Source: Tsuneonella suprasediminis (GTDB lineage Bacteria > Pseudomonadota > Alphaproteobacteria > Sphingomonadales > Sphingomonadaceae). From it: 64,000 nt of DNA. Positions 55,280 through 64,000 of the stretch are shown piece by piece. Under the pieces are notes generated by a model, which was not told the DNA's origin, did no database searches, and was given only the letters and a program-made list of their open reading frames with translations. The position numbers and the translations under genes were made by a program. The stretch lies in assembly GCF_003605755.1 (NCBI RefSeq), contig NZ_RAHJ01000004.1, positions 27,982 through 91,981 on the forward strand. Direction: 5' to 3'. The stretch's first letter is position 1. The number at the start of each line of letters is the position of its first letter.

Positions 55280-55376
55280 GACACACCACTCTCTCCGATT
55301 GGGCAGACCCTGCCCGCTTCCCTCGAACGGCAGATAACTTGATCAATTCAGCCGCAGCTATCTGGAGAAGAAAACG

Positions 55377-56804
55377 ATGAAATCGCTTATGCCACTGGCC
55401 GCGCTGGCCCTTTGCCTCCAACCCGCCCCCGCCTTCGCGCGCGAAGCATATGACGCAGGCGCGGCAGTCGATGCCGAACTGGGCCGCACATCGCGGGTTG
55501 CCCGCCAGATCTGGGAAAACGCCGAACTGGGCTATCTGGAAGAAAAGTCATCCAGTTTTCTGCAAAATGAGATCAAGGCAGAGGGTTTTTCGATTAAATC
55601 CGGGGTCGCCGGAATTCCCACCGCTTTCATCGCCGAGTGGGGCACCGGTGGGCCCGTGATCGGTGTGCTGGCGGAATTCGATGCGCTGCCCGGCATTACC
55701 CAGTCGGATAAAGCGACCCGCGATCCTATCGATACGAAACATGCCGGCCATGCCTGTGGACACAATCTGTTCGGCGCCGGTTCGCTGACCGCCGCGATCG
55801 TTCTGAAGCGTTGGCTGGAAGCGACCGGAACCCCCGGCCGCATTCGGCTGTATGGCACACCGGCTGAAGAGGGCGGATCAGGCAAAGTCTACATGACCCG
55901 CGCTGGTCTGTTCGACGACGCCGACTTTGTGCTCGACTGGCATCCGAGCGACAGCAACGCGGCCCCTTCGCTCAGTACGCTGGCCAACCGTTCCGCCAAA
56001 TTCCGGTTTCACGGCATTTCCTCCCATGCATCCGCCGCACCCGAGAAGGGCCGCTCTGCGCTCGACGGAGTGGAGGCGATGAACATGATGGTCAACATGA
56101 TGCGCGAGCACACCAGCATGGATACGCGCATCCACTACGTCATCACGGAAGGCGGATCGGCCCCGAACGTCGTCCCCGATTTCGCGGAAGTATTCTATTA
56201 CGTCCGTCATTCGGACCCGGATGAGGTACGGGCACTGTGGCCCCGCCTCGAAGCGGCGGCCAAAGGTGCCGCGATGGGCACAGGAACCAAAGTTGACTGG
56301 GAAGTGATTCACGGGAACAATCCAACCCGCCCTGTCCCTTCACTCCAACAAAAGATGAGCGCAATCCTTCAGGGGATGGGTGGCATCACCTATAACGCGC
56401 AGGAGAAAGCATGGGCGGAAACGCTCCGGGCCAGTCTGGGAGAGAAGGCCCCTCCTTTTGCAAAAGCAGGACAGGTAGAGCCATACCGGGTAAAAACCAG
56501 CTATGGTTCAACTGACGTTGGCGATGTTTCCAGCGCCGTACCCACTGTCAGCGTCCGCACGGCCACTTGGGTTCCCGGAACCGCCGCGCATAGCTGGCAG
56601 GCAGTCGCGGCAAGTGGCATGTCAATCGGCTTCAAAGGAGCCAACCATGCCGCCAAGGCGATGGCGCTGATGGGAGTTGAACTTTATTCGAATCCTGAAT
56701 TGCGCGCGCAAGCCAAGGCCGAATTCAAGCAAGCTCTGGGTCCGAACTACAAATATCAGTCGCTGCTAGGGGACCGTGAGCCACCTCTGGATTATCGCAA
56801 GTAA
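55377..56804 (+). CDS. AbgB-like M20 amidohydrolase, secreted
   Basis: A 475-residue M20 family protein with a signal peptide (LMPLAALALCLQPAPAFA, ~4-21), closest in pattern to aminobenzoyl-glutamate hydrolase subunit B. Zinc-site elements: GVLAEFDALPGITQ, HACGHNLFGAGS and GTPAEEGGSGKVYM. Dimerisation-domain HGISSHASAAPEKGRSALDG and C-terminal YGSTDVGDVSSAVPTVSVRT, GTAAHSWQ follow. It hydrolyses an amide, probably of a glutamate- or aminoacyl-conjugate. It is the last gene of the D-amino-acid operon and the second M20 enzyme in this region. A strong hairpin follows. Confidence 0.92.
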   Translation: MKSLMPLAALALCLQPAPAFAREAYDAGAAVDAELGRTSRVARQIWENAELGYLEEKSSSFLQNEIKAEGFSIKSGVAGIPTAFIAEWGTGGPVIGVLAEFDALPGITQSDKATRDPIDTKHAGHACGHNLFGAGSLTAAIVLKRWLEATGTPGRIRLYGTPAEEGGSGKVYMTRAGLFDDADFVLDWHPSDSNAAPSLSTLANRSAKFRFHGISSHASAAPEKGRSALDGVEAMNMMVNMMREHTSMDTRIHYVITEGGSAPNVVPDFAEVFYYVRHSDPDEVRALWPRLEAAAKGAAMGTGTKVDWEVIHGNNPTRPVPSLQQKMSAILQGMGGITYNAQEKAWAETLRASLGEKAPPFAKAGQVEPYRVKTSYGSTDVGDVSSAVPTVSVRTATWVPGTAAHSWQAVAASGMSIGFKGANHAAKAMALMGVELYSNPELRAQAKAEFKQALGPNYKYQSLLGDREPPLDYRK

Positions 56805-56814
56805 CAGCAGCAAC

Positions 56815-56854
56815 TGCGGCGGCGCGATCACCTGTGTACGATTGCGTCGCCGCA
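56815..56854. terminator. bidirectional hairpin between D-amino-acid operon and cydC
   Basis: TGCGGCGGCG / CGTCGCCGCA stem with one mismatch and a 20-nt loop, between the convergent stops at 56804 and 56866. No long T-run on either side. Confidence 0.65.
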
Positions 56855-56865
56855 TCCGCCTGCCA

Positions 56866-58446
56866 TCACAGCGACAGTTCCCGCCCGGCCATCGTCAGCG
56901 GGAAAGGACGGTGGGACACAAGGATCAAGCCGGTCCCCGTCTGATCCAGCCATCTGGCCAGATTGGTGACCACTTTGATTTCGGTTTCCGAATCCAGCCC
57001 TTCGGTCGGTTCATCGAGCAGGAGCCAGGGACGACCGGCAAGCAGTGCCCGCGCCAGCGCCAGACGTTTGCGCTCCCCACCCGATAGTATCCCCCCATCA
57101 GGTTCCAGCCAGGTGTTCAAACCCTGAGGCGCGGCGGCAATCCGTTCGTCGAGGCAGGCAACCGCGAGCGCCTTGAACATCGCAGATTCGTCCAACGCAG
57201 GTGCTGCAATTCGCAGATTGTCCGCAATGCTGCCCATCAACAGCATCGGATCCTGCGGCATCAGCGCGAACTGACGGCGCAGATGATCCGCGTCAACGCT
57301 TTCAACCGGCACCCCGTTGAGCGTCAAAAGTCGGTCAGGTGATCGCAGTCCGGCCAGCGCTTCCAGCAAACGCGTCTTGCCCGAACCCGATATGCCGGTG
57401 ATTGCGACCCGCTCTCCCGGCTCGATCGCTCGATCACCGACCCCTATCGGCTCTGCCACTGGCGAGCCGGATGCGAATACGTGCACTGTGTCAGAAGCCT
57501 GAGACAACGTCGCCAAACGCTCAAGCGACTTTTCGATCCCCGATTTTCGCATAGCGTTGCGCGAAAAACCCGCCACCGCCTCTGTACCCGCAGCGCTGGC
57601 GAGCAAGGCAGCAGCAAGGAGCGGTACCGCCCCATCTGCAAGTAGTAACACCCCAGCCACAACGACCGCAGTATATAAGACAAGCGCGGCCGCCGTGATC
57701 GCTTCCCCTCTCAACAGTCTTGCCTTGGCCGCTTCGTATCCGTGGAAGGTTGGCTCCAGTTGTTTCATGACAAGTGGAGTGAAACCGTAAGCTGCTATTT
57801 CCGATCGCGCGGCGACGAAATCGGTAAAGGTGGCTCGCATCGCGATCAGCCGGTCCGCGACATCAGCCGATGGCTTTGCGGTAAAGCGCTCCGCCATTTT
57901 TCGGATAGCCATTGGGAGGAACAACAGCGCCACGGCCTGAAACAACGCAGCCCCCCACCCCGCCAGCGCAACGAGCGCAACCGACACCACACCACCCGCG
58001 ATACCTGCGACAACAGCAGGCCTTCGTATGACAATATCTTCAAGCGCCGCGATATCGTCCAGCAGAATGGCGGTCGCCGCCCGTGGGTCTCGCGCATCTT
58101 TACGGGTATCGATGGCAGCGCGCCGCGAAAACAGCCGCGTCCGCAGATCGGCCATACCTTCCAACGCAGCCTGATGGCCCAGCAATCGTTCGCCATAACG
58201 TCCGACCGTGCGAAGAATAGCCAGCAACCGGATCGCAGCGGACGGTATCAGGTAGTTGAAGGCCTGAACCGCAGCGACACCCGCCAATCCCGCCAATCCT
58301 GCCGCCGTCAGAAACCAGCCTGACAGTCCGAGAAGCGCTACCGCAGATAGGCTCGCGAGCAAACCACAAGCTCCGGCGACTCGCAGCCTGCGACGCCCGG
58401 CTCCAGTCGCGGCGAGCAATTCGTCCAGCATCTCACGTTCAGTCAC
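56866..58446 (-). CDS. cydC: thiol reductant ABC exporter subunit CydC
   Basis: A 526-residue half-transporter fused membrane domain plus ATPase. The six-helix N-terminal domain includes ALLGLSGWFLTAAGLAGL and FNYLIPSAAIRLLAILRTVG RYGERLLGH in order, a CydC hallmark. The C-terminal ATPase has Walker A GISGSGKT, signature LSGGERKRLALARALL and Walker B WLLLDEP. With CydD it exports glutathione/cysteine to the periplasm, needed for cytochrome bd assembly. It overlaps cydD by ATGA. Confidence 0.95.
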   Translation of the reverse strand: MTEREMLDELLAATGAGRRRLRVAGACGLLASLSAVALLGLSGWFLTAAGLAGLAGVAAVQAFNYLIPSAAIRLLAILRTVGRYGERLLGHQAALEGMADLRTRLFSRRAAIDTRKDARDPRAATAILLDDIAALEDIVIRRPAVVAGIAGGVVSVALVALAGWGAALFQAVALLFLPMAIRKMAERFTAKPSADVADRLIAMRATFTDFVAARSEIAAYGFTPLVMKQLEPTFHGYEAAKARLLRGEAITAAALVLYTAVVVAGVLLLADGAVPLLAAALLASAAGTEAVAGFSRNAMRKSGIEKSLERLATLSQASDTVHVFASGSPVAEPIGVGDRAIEPGERVAITGISGSGKTRLLEALAGLRSPDRLLTLNGVPVESVDADHLRRQFALMPQDPMLLMGSIADNLRIAAPALDESAMFKALAVACLDERIAAAPQGLNTWLEPDGGILSGGERKRLALARALLAGRPWLLLDEPTEGLDSETEIKVVTNLARWLDQTGTGLILVSHRPFPLTMAGRELSL

Positions 58447-59999
58447 AGCCGCACCACATTATCGCCAAGGGACATCAGGCGCGGATCGTGCGTTGCGATT
58501 ACCAATGCGCGGGTCGTGGCCAGTTGCGCCAGCAGAGCAACGATTTCCTCCGCAGCCACGCGGTCGAGATCGGCAGTCGGTTCATCGAACAGGATCAGGG
58601 GCCGCTCTGACACGACTGCACGCGCGATCCCGATCCGCCGCCGCTCTCCCCCGGAAAGTCCCGCGCCGCTGGCATCCAGCGCCAGATCGATCCCTCTGCG
58701 GGCAATGACTGCGCCCAACCCGACACGATCCGCCACCTGACGGACCGTGTCGGCCGAAGCATCAGGCCGGGCAATCGCAATATTCTCCGCAAGAGTGCCG
58801 GGCAGAATGAGCGGCCGCTGGGCGGCCCATGCGATAGTCCTGGGATCGGGCGGCAGACCACTTCCCTGTACAGTGACCTGTCCTGCCGATGGCGCGATCT
58901 GTCCCGCGATTGTTGCAAGAATGGTCGATTTGCCGCTGCCAGTCGGCCCGGACAGCACGAGAATCCCACTTTGACCCAAACCGAAATCAACCGGACCGAT
59001 AACGCGTTCCCCAAAGCGGACCTCCAGCCCACGCACGTCGATCCCGGCAAAAGGAGCGGTCGCAACATCAGGTAAGTCAGCCTCCGCCAGCAACGGTTCG
59101 ATAACGCGATCCGCCGCCTCACCCAGTTGCTTCTCATGATAAGCTGCGGCCAGACGCCGCATCGGCAAATAGAACTCAGGCGCCAGCGCAAGGGCGAAAA
59201 ATGCCTCGCCTAAAGTCAGGTGTTCGGGATCCGGAAATGGTAGCAGACCGAGCAGGCTGAACCCGCAATATACCGCGACAAGCGCCACCGCGAGCGCCGC
59301 GAAAAACTCCAGAGCTGCGCTCGATAAAAAGGCCTTCCGCAACACCGCAACGGTGCGATCCGAAAGGCTGTGCGAGGAGATGCCGATTTGCCGGGTAATG
59401 CGCTCTTCCGCGCCAAAATGGCGGATGATCGGCAAATGTCGCAAGCGATCTTCCAGCAATCCCGAAAGGGTATTCAATGCGGCCAGCTGCGCGTCCGACT
59501 CCCGCGCCGCAGCACTGCCGGTAACGATCATAGTCAGCACAAAAAAAACGAACGTGAACAACAGGATCGCTGCTGCAACCAGCGACGCACATGCAGTCAG
59601 GCCAAGCACCAGCACCGGCCCGGCAACGGCAGCGATACGAACCGGATCGAATCGTATTGCCCGCATCCGCAAAGCCTCAACGTGATCGATCGCCACGCTT
59701 GCCGCACTGCCCGGTGCCAACGGCATGACCACACGGCCTGCAAGCAGGTGCGGCAACAACCTTTCACGGAGATCGGCAACTACGAAAGATGCTCTGCCAG
59801 TGGCAGTGATATCGGACGTACCCAGCGCCATCGCGCGAAACAGCCCACTGGCAACCAGAAGCAATGCCGCCCAGAGCACCCACATCACAGTCTCGCCGCC
59901 CCGCGCAATTGCTGATACAGCTAGAGCCAGTGCGAGAGCGAACACGGCCGCCCCCACCGTGTCAAACAGCAGGAATAGGTGAGCCAAAAACCTCTTCAT
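58443..59999 (-). CDS. cydD: thiol reductant ABC exporter subunit CydD
   Basis: A 518-residue membrane/ATPase half-transporter, partner of CydC. The membrane domain has FAGIDVRGLEVRFGE just before the ATPase; the ATPase has Walker A GPTGSGKST, signature LSGGERRRIGIARAVV and Walker B LILFDEP. The helix region around VVADLRERLLPHLL and IRHFGAEERITRQI is typical of CydD. It is encoded first in the minus-strand pair, divergent from cydA with only 122 bases between the starts, so the maturation exporter and the oxidase probably share a control region. Confidence 0.94.
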   Translation of the reverse strand: MKRFLAHLFLLFDTVGAAVFALALALAVSAIARGGETVMWVLWAALLLVASGLFRAMALGTSDITATGRASFVVADLRERLLPHLLAGRVVMPLAPGSAASVAIDHVEALRMRAIRFDPVRIAAVAGPVLVLGLTACASLVAAAILLFTFVFFVLTMIVTGSAAARESDAQLAALNTLSGLLEDRLRHLPIIRHFGAEERITRQIGISSHSLSDRTVAVLRKAFLSSAALEFFAALAVALVAVYCGFSLLGLLPFPDPEHLTLGEAFFALALAPEFYLPMRRLAAAYHEKQLGEAADRVIEPLLAEADLPDVATAPFAGIDVRGLEVRFGERVIGPVDFGLGQSGILVLSGPTGSGKSTILATIAGQIAPSAGQVTVQGSGLPPDPRTIAWAAQRPLILPGTLAENIAIARPDASADTVRQVADRVGLGAVIARRGIDLALDASGAGLSGGERRRIGIARAVVSERPLILFDEPTADLDRVAAEEIVALLAQLATTRALVIATHDPRLMSLGDNVVRL

Positions 60000-60121
60000 T
60001 TACATAACTTCAATAATTGTTGCGTTTATCGGCACATCAGTTCCTTGACTGGCTGCTTATGAGAGCGTAGCTGGCGGCAGGAAATTTTCTCGAACCTTAG
60101 TGTCGAAGCAGGAGAAATCCA

Positions 60122-61711
60122 GTGGAAATGGCAGTCGTTGAACTCTCCAGACTCCAGTTCGCATTGACTGCGATGTACCATTTCCTCTTTGTCCCGCTCA
60201 CTCTCGGCCTTTCCTTTATTCTTGTAATTATGGAAAGTGTATATGTGATGACTAATCGCCCTGTGTGGCGAGACATCACACGGTTCTGGAGCAAGTTGTT
60301 TGGCATCAACTTCGTACTCGGCGTGGCAACAGGCCTCACCATGGAGTTCGAGTTCGGAACCAACTGGTCTTATTACAGCCACTATGTCGGAGATATCTTC
60401 GGTGCACCACTGGCCATCGAAGGCCTGATGGCATTCTTCCTCGAAGCAACGTTCGTGGGACTGATGTTTTTCGGCTGGGATCGCCTGACGAAGCGGCAGC
60501 ACCTGTTCACAACTTTCATGGTTGCCCTCGGTTCAAACCTTTCGGCTCTATGGATTCTCATTGCCAATGGCTGGATGCAGCACCCGACAGGGGCAGAATT
60601 CAATCCGCAGACAATGCGGATGGAAGTGACCGACTTCATGGCGGTTCTTTTCAACCCGGTAGCACAAGCCAAATTCGTTCACACGGTCAGCGCAGGCTAC
60701 GTCACTGCATCAGTATTCGTACTTGGTGTCAGCGCCTGGTACCTCCTCCGCAATCGCCATGTCGGACTCGCCAAGCGAAGCTTCGCTGTTGCTGCAGCCT
60801 TTGGTTTGGCATCGTCACTGTCTGCTGTCGTGCTTGGCGACGAGAGCGGTTATGCGCTGACGGAAAACCAGCAGATGAAACTCGCTTCGATCGAAGGCGC
60901 TTGGGAAACAGAGCCAAGCCCGGCTGGGCTGGCAATATTCGGCATTCCGTCCAACGAAGGGCGCAAAACAGAATATGAAGTGAAAGTCCCCTATGTGCTG
61001 GGCCTGATTGCAACCCGCAGCCTTCATGGGGAAGTGATGGGAATCACGCCGCTGGTCGAAAGGGCAGATCATCGTATCCGCAATGGCTTGCCAGCCTATC
61101 GCGCACTCGAAATCCTGAAGAAGAACCCGGACGATCTCGCCGCACGCGAAATGTTCGAAAAGCACAAATACGATCTCGGATACACGTTGCTGCTCAAGCG
61201 ATTCGTCGAAAATCCGCTTCAGGCGACTGACGCAGACATTTCGAAGGCAGCGTGGAGCACGGTGCCCAATGTTCCTGTGCTCTTCTGGCTGTTCCGTATT
61301 ATGGCCGGGTTGGGATTTGCCTTCATCGCATTCTTTGCATTCGCAACCTGGATTTCCACTGCCCGCCGGTTCGATAAGACATGGTTCCTGCGCTTGGCAG
61401 TATTCGCCATCCCACTACCGTGGCTGGCAGCGGAAGTTGGCTGGGTCGTGGCCGAATATGGACGCCAGCCCTGGGCCATCGAAGGGGTGCTGCCGACCTT
61501 CCTGGGCGCTTCGAGCCTGACGGTATCGCAACTTTGGACTACGATCATTGGCTTCACGCTCCTCTATGGCATGCTGGCCGTTATCGAAATCCGCCTTATG
61601 ATCGGCACGATACGGAAAGGTCCGGAGCCCTACACGCCATGGCGCGCACGAGGCGACGCCCCATCCGATCCGGAAACACCTGCCGCCATCACCTCCGTTC
61701 CCGCCGAATAA
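60122..61711 (+). CDS. cydA: cytochrome bd ubiquinol oxidase subunit I
   Basis: A 529-residue heme-bearing subunit of the high-affinity oxidase. Heme ligand His lies in ALTAMYHFLFVPLTLG, and GLTMEFEFGTNWSYYSHYVG and FLEATFVGLMFFGWDRLTKR follow. The quinone-binding loop is of the long (E. coli bd-I) type: GDESGYALTENQQMKLASIE, LGLIATRSLHGE. The start is GTG at 60122 with AGGAG 7 nt upstream; an internal ATG two codons later is an alternative. It heads the cydABX operon. Confidence 0.97.
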   Translation: MEMAVVELSRLQFALTAMYHFLFVPLTLGLSFILVIMESVYVMTNRPVWRDITRFWSKLFGINFVLGVATGLTMEFEFGTNWSYYSHYVGDIFGAPLAIEGLMAFFLEATFVGLMFFGWDRLTKRQHLFTTFMVALGSNLSALWILIANGWMQHPTGAEFNPQTMRMEVTDFMAVLFNPVAQAKFVHTVSAGYVTASVFVLGVSAWYLLRNRHVGLAKRSFAVAAAFGLASSLSAVVLGDESGYALTENQQMKLASIEGAWETEPSPAGLAIFGIPSNEGRKTEYEVKVPYVLGLIATRSLHGEVMGITPLVERADHRIRNGLPAYRALEILKKNPDDLAAREMFEKHKYDLGYTLLLKRFVENPLQATDADISKAAWSTVPNVPVLFWLFRIMAGLGFAFIAFFAFATWISTARRFDKTWFLRLAVFAIPLPWLAAEVGWVVAEYGRQPWAIEGVLPTFLGASSLTVSQLWTTIIGFTLLYGMLAVIEIRLMIGTIRKGPEPYTPWRARGDAPSDPETPAAITSVPAE

Positions 61712-61731
61712 AACCGCCGAGGAGACTTGTC

Positions 61732-62874
61732 ATGCCACTCGACTACGAAACGCTGCGTGTCATTTGGTGGGCCCTGATGGGCATTCTGCTAATCGGATTT
61801 GCGCTAACCGACGGGTTCGATCTCGGCGTGGGCGCCCTTCTGCCCTTTGTTGCCCGTAACGATGTCGAGCGACGTCAGGTCATCAATACCATCGGGGCAA
61901 CCTGGGAAGGAAATCAGGTCTGGTTTATTCTCGGCGGCGGGGCAATCTTCGCAGCCTGGCCGTTCGTGTATGCCATCAGCTTTTCCGGCTTCTATCTCGC
62001 CATGTTCCTCGTTCTGGCGGCGCTGATCCTGCGGCCAGTGGCCTTCAAGTATCGCTCGAAAAAACCCGACGCCGCCTGGCGTACGCGCTGGGACTGGGCC
62101 CTGTTTATCGGCGGCTTCGTCCCCGCACTGGTTTTCGGAGTGGCCGTGGGCAACGTCTTGACCGGAGCACCATTCCGCCTCGATGACAATCTGCGCGCGT
62201 TTTACGAAGGCACTCTGCTCGGCCTGTTTTCACCCTTTGCTCTTCTTGCCGGCCTCGTCTCAGTTGCGATGATCGTGCTGCACGGTTCAGGCTGGCTGGC
62301 AATCAAGCTGACCCACGGGCCGGTGCGTGATCGCGCCATCCGCTTTGGGACATTTGCCGCTATTGCCGCTCTGGTCTTTTATGCGCTTGGGGGAGTATGG
62401 CTCGCGATGGGCAATCTGGGCTTCGCAACTATCGGAGAAATCGATCCGAACGGACCGTCCAATCCGCTGATGGCAGAAGCCGCCGCTCAGGCCGGTGCAT
62501 GGCTGTCAAATTACTCTGCCTACCCAATGCTCGCGATCTTGCCGGCCCTCGGCCTGCTCGGCCCTGTGATCGCTCTGGTCGGGATCCGTAGTGGCAAGGA
62601 CGCACTCGTATTTGCCGGTTCATCTGCAGCCAATCTTGGGATTATCGGGTCGGTAGGTGCATCGATGTTCCCCTTCATCCTGCCAAGTTCAATTGATCCG
62701 CAATCGAGCCTGACTGTCTGGAACGCGTCCTCCAGCCATCTGACGCTATTTGTCATGCTGCTGGTTACTGCCGTGTTCCTACCGCTGGTGCTGCTTTACA
62801 CGGCATGGGCTTACAAGGTGATGTTTGGCCGCGTGAGTGAAGACGAAGTCAAACAGAATCCAGACTTTTACTGA
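61732..62874 (+). CDS. cydB: cytochrome bd ubiquinol oxidase subunit II
   Basis: A 380-residue, multi-helix subunit II. Landmarks: IWWALMGILLIGFALTDGFD, GVGALLPFVARND, TIGATWEGNQVWFILGGGAI and FSGFYLAMFLVLAALILRPV, with a C-terminal LYTAWAYKVMFGRV. ATG 61732 follows GGAGACTTGTC, 20 bases after cydA. It forms the oxidase core with CydA. Confidence 0.97.
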   Translation: MPLDYETLRVIWWALMGILLIGFALTDGFDLGVGALLPFVARNDVERRQVINTIGATWEGNQVWFILGGGAIFAAWPFVYAISFSGFYLAMFLVLAALILRPVAFKYRSKKPDAAWRTRWDWALFIGGFVPALVFGVAVGNVLTGAPFRLDDNLRAFYEGTLLGLFSPFALLAGLVSVAMIVLHGSGWLAIKLTHGPVRDRAIRFGTFAAIAALVFYALGGVWLAMGNLGFATIGEIDPNGPSNPLMAEAAAQAGAWLSNYSAYPMLAILPALGLLGPVIALVGIRSGKDALVFAGSSAANLGIIGSVGASMFPFILPSSIDPQSSLTVWNASSSHLTLFVMLLVTAVFLPLVLLYTAWAYKVMFGRVSEDEVKQNPDFY

Positions 62875-62897
62875 TCGGTCTGCGGAAGGAATTTAAG

Positions 62898-63008
62898 ATG
62901 TGGTACTTCGCATGGGTTCTTGGCCTTGGGCTTGCAGTGAGTCTAGCTGTGCTCAACGGAATTTGGCACGAATTCCATAGCCTGCCTGACGAAGACGGTT
63001 TGGACTGA
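62898..63008 (+). CDS. cydX: cytochrome bd-associated small subunit CydX
   Basis: A 36-residue single-helix protein starting MWYFAWVLGLGLAVSLAVLN and ending EFHSLPDEDGLD. The N-terminal MWYFAW and the one transmembrane helix are diagnostic of CydX/YbgT, which stabilises the bd oxidase. AGGAATTTAAG precedes the ATG, 23 bases after the cydB stop. Too short for most gene-calling cut-offs, but position and sequence make it convincing. Confidence 0.93.
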   Translation: MWYFAWVLGLGLAVSLAVLNGIWHEFHSLPDEDGLD

Positions 63009-63222
63009 AACGACAGCGACGCATTGGCATCAGAGGACTGATTGCCAAAGCCACACAATGTCGACGCTTCACGTTCCGTGGCTCGGCAGAAGCATTACAA
63101 GCATCGCTGCAACGCAGCCTGCCGTCGCATATCTGCGGCCTCAGCGTCTATGAGGGCTATTCTGCTGAGGGATTCGGCAGGAAGTGCGGTATTAGGTAGC
63201 AAGCGCCACCTAACCGAGAAAA
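63009..63222. other. intergenic stretch, nothing recognised
   Basis: About 210 bases between cydX and the convergent hypothetical gene. No terminator, RNA or gene was identified. Confidence 0.35.
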
Positions 63223-63504
63223 CTAGGCGATGAAGCCCGCGACAAGGCTCAACGCGCCAAGGCCGAGACCAAGAAGCCCCAGCCACCAGCGATTGTCGTC
63301 CCAGTATTTCGACGCCCGTTCCGAGAATGAGGAAGGTAGCGTGACTGGTGCGACGGCATCGCGAGCCTGTTCATCCGGTAAGGCTGATTTAAGAGCTTCT
63401 GCTTGCGCCATGATCTCCCGATCCGAGGTTCCGTCCCAGTGCCCCGCATCGTTCTCTGGAGGGAAGCTGATGCCATCTCCACGAAGAACGCGATCCTTCT
63501 TCAC
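63223..63504 (-). CDS. hypothetical tail-anchored membrane protein, start uncertain
   Basis: About 93 residues from GTG 63504; a GTG at 63528 is also possible. A polar, acidic N-terminal part (ISFPPENDAGHWDGTSDREI, AQAEALKSALPDEQ) leads to a single C-terminal membrane helix (WWLGLLGLGLGALSLVAGFI). I do not recognise the family. No strong ribosome-binding site is seen, and an IS3 element begins only ~40 bases upstream, so the natural promoter or 5' end may be lost. The open frame continues into the IS element, but those codons are not native. Confidence 0.55.
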   Translation of the reverse strand: MKKDRVLRGDGISFPPENDAGHWDGTSDREIMAQAEALKSALPDEQARDAVAPVTLPSSFSERASKYWDDNRWWLGLLGLGLGALSLVAGFIA

Positions 63505-63600
63505 GACGTGCCGCCTAATCGAACGCACAAACGAGATTAGCTGACCCTGAACCGCCCCGGGATTGTCGGAGGCCCTAACTCCTGAGAGGAAGGGTCTACG

Positions 63601-63927
63601 ATGAGCAAGACGACGAACAAGTTTGCACCGGAAGTTCGCGAGCGGGCAGTCCGCCTGGTTCTGGACCAAGAGAGCGAGCATCCATCCCGGTGGGCAGCGA
63701 TCACATCCATAGCGGCGATGATTGGCTGTTCAGGGCACACGTTGCTGGAGTGGGTGAAGAAAGCCGAGGTGAACAGCGGCAAGCGTGCCGGCGTACCGGT
63801 GGAGGTTGCAGACAAGCTGAAGGCGCTGGAACGCGAGAACCGCGAGCTGCGCCAGGCCAACGAGATCCTGCGCAAGGCCTCTGCATATTTTGCCCAGGCG
63901 GAGCTCGACCGCCCGTTCAAGCGATGA
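63601..63927 (+). CDS. IS3-family transposase OrfA
   Basis: A 108-residue DNA-binding OrfA: helix-turn-helix [20 protein letters not shown] and [20 protein letters not shown], then a leucine-zipper-like coiled coil ([20 protein letters not shown]) ending [12 protein letters not shown]. The pattern is that of the IS3 family (IS51/IS407-like). Its stop overlaps the orfB start by ATGA in the -1 frame. Confidence 0.93.
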   Translation: MSKTTNKFAPEVRERAVRLVLDQESEHPSRWAAITSIAAMIGCSGHTLLEWVKKAEVNSGKRAGVPVEVADKLKALERENRELRQANEILRKASAYFAQAELDRPFKR

Positions 63928-64000
63928 CCAGCTTCATTGATGAGCATCGGGGTGAGTATGGGGTCGAGCCGATCTGCCGGGTTCTGCCGATCGCCCCATC
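63924..64000 (+). CDS. IS3-family transposase OrfB, partial
   Basis: The start of OrfB ([20 protein letters not shown]), cut by the window end after about 25 codons; the DDE catalytic core lies outside. It is in the -1 frame relative to orfA, as in the IS3 family, where the active transposase is an OrfAB frameshift fusion. Confidence 0.9.
   Translation, partial: MTSFIDEHRGEYGVEPICRVLPIAP

Larger units (their letters stand above)
63542..64000 (+). mobile_element. IS3-family insertion sequence, left part
   Basis: The left terminal inverted-repeat-like sequence TGACCCTGAACCGCCCCGGG starts at about 63542, followed by orfA at 63601 and the start of orfB at 63924. The right end lies beyond the window, so target duplication cannot be checked. 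Confidence 0.85.

Noticed and set aside
60000..60121. FNR/FixK-type box between cydD and cydA
   Set aside because: Oxygen control would be expected, but no TTGAT-N4-ATCAA-like symmetric site is readable in this short gap.

Overview
This window reads as a chromosomal segment of an alphaproteobacterium of the order Sphingomonadales (Sphingomonas / Novosphingobium / Erythrobacter type). The basis is the family make-up: several large TonB-dependent receptors (TBDRs), a FecI/FecR-type sigma/anti-sigma pair, GC-rich codon use, interspersed REP-like repeats and IS5/IS3 fragments. The species call is an inference; no rRNA or tRNA gene was seen.

Layout. (1) 1-701: 3' part-missing phosphoesterase/acid phosphatase on the minus strand. 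(2) 916-15137: a contact-dependent growth inhibition (CDI) / two-partner secretion locus, read right to left: cdiB, an unrecognised 124-residue gene, a 3122-residue cdiA ending in a predicted tRNase toxin, its putative immunity gene, then an orphan cdiA-CT module (LHH/HNH-type nuclease plus SMI1/KNR4 immunity protein). The orphan is joined to the main gene by a 247-bp near-identical direct repeat. An IS5 transposase remnant marks the far end. (3) 15484-25838: housekeeping genes serS, surE, a LysM/M23 envelope peptidase, a K+ channel, rimO, a yjhX/yjhQ-like pair, a MarR-GNAT fusion with its own palindrome, a SulP transporter and aqpZ. (4) 25965-33362: central metabolism (CoA-transferase, sugar MFS transporter flanked by two copies of a composite repeat, malate synthase G, aldehyde dehydrogenase).

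(5) 33520-56804: a nutrient-scavenging region with three TBDRs. A TBDR with an N-terminal STN domain and a gamma-glutamyltransferase diverge from an ECF sigma factor, a FecR and an M20 amidohydrolase. Another TBDR plus a glutamyl-endopeptidase-like S9 peptidase diverge from an operon of serine hydrolase, D-amino-acid dehydrogenase, RidA, dicarboxylate/amino-acid symporter and AbgB-like amidohydrolase. Together they look like import and breakdown of glutamyl and/or D-amino-acid-containing peptides. (6) 56866-63008: cydDC diverging from cydABX (cytochrome bd), including a 36-codon cydX. (7) 63223-64000: a small tail-anchored hypothetical gene whose upstream side is occupied by an IS3-family element running off the window.

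The most interesting system is the CDI locus: two distinct toxin/immunity cassettes, an apparent cassette junction at an ETQNN sequence, and an unknown gene translationally embedded between cdiB and cdiA.
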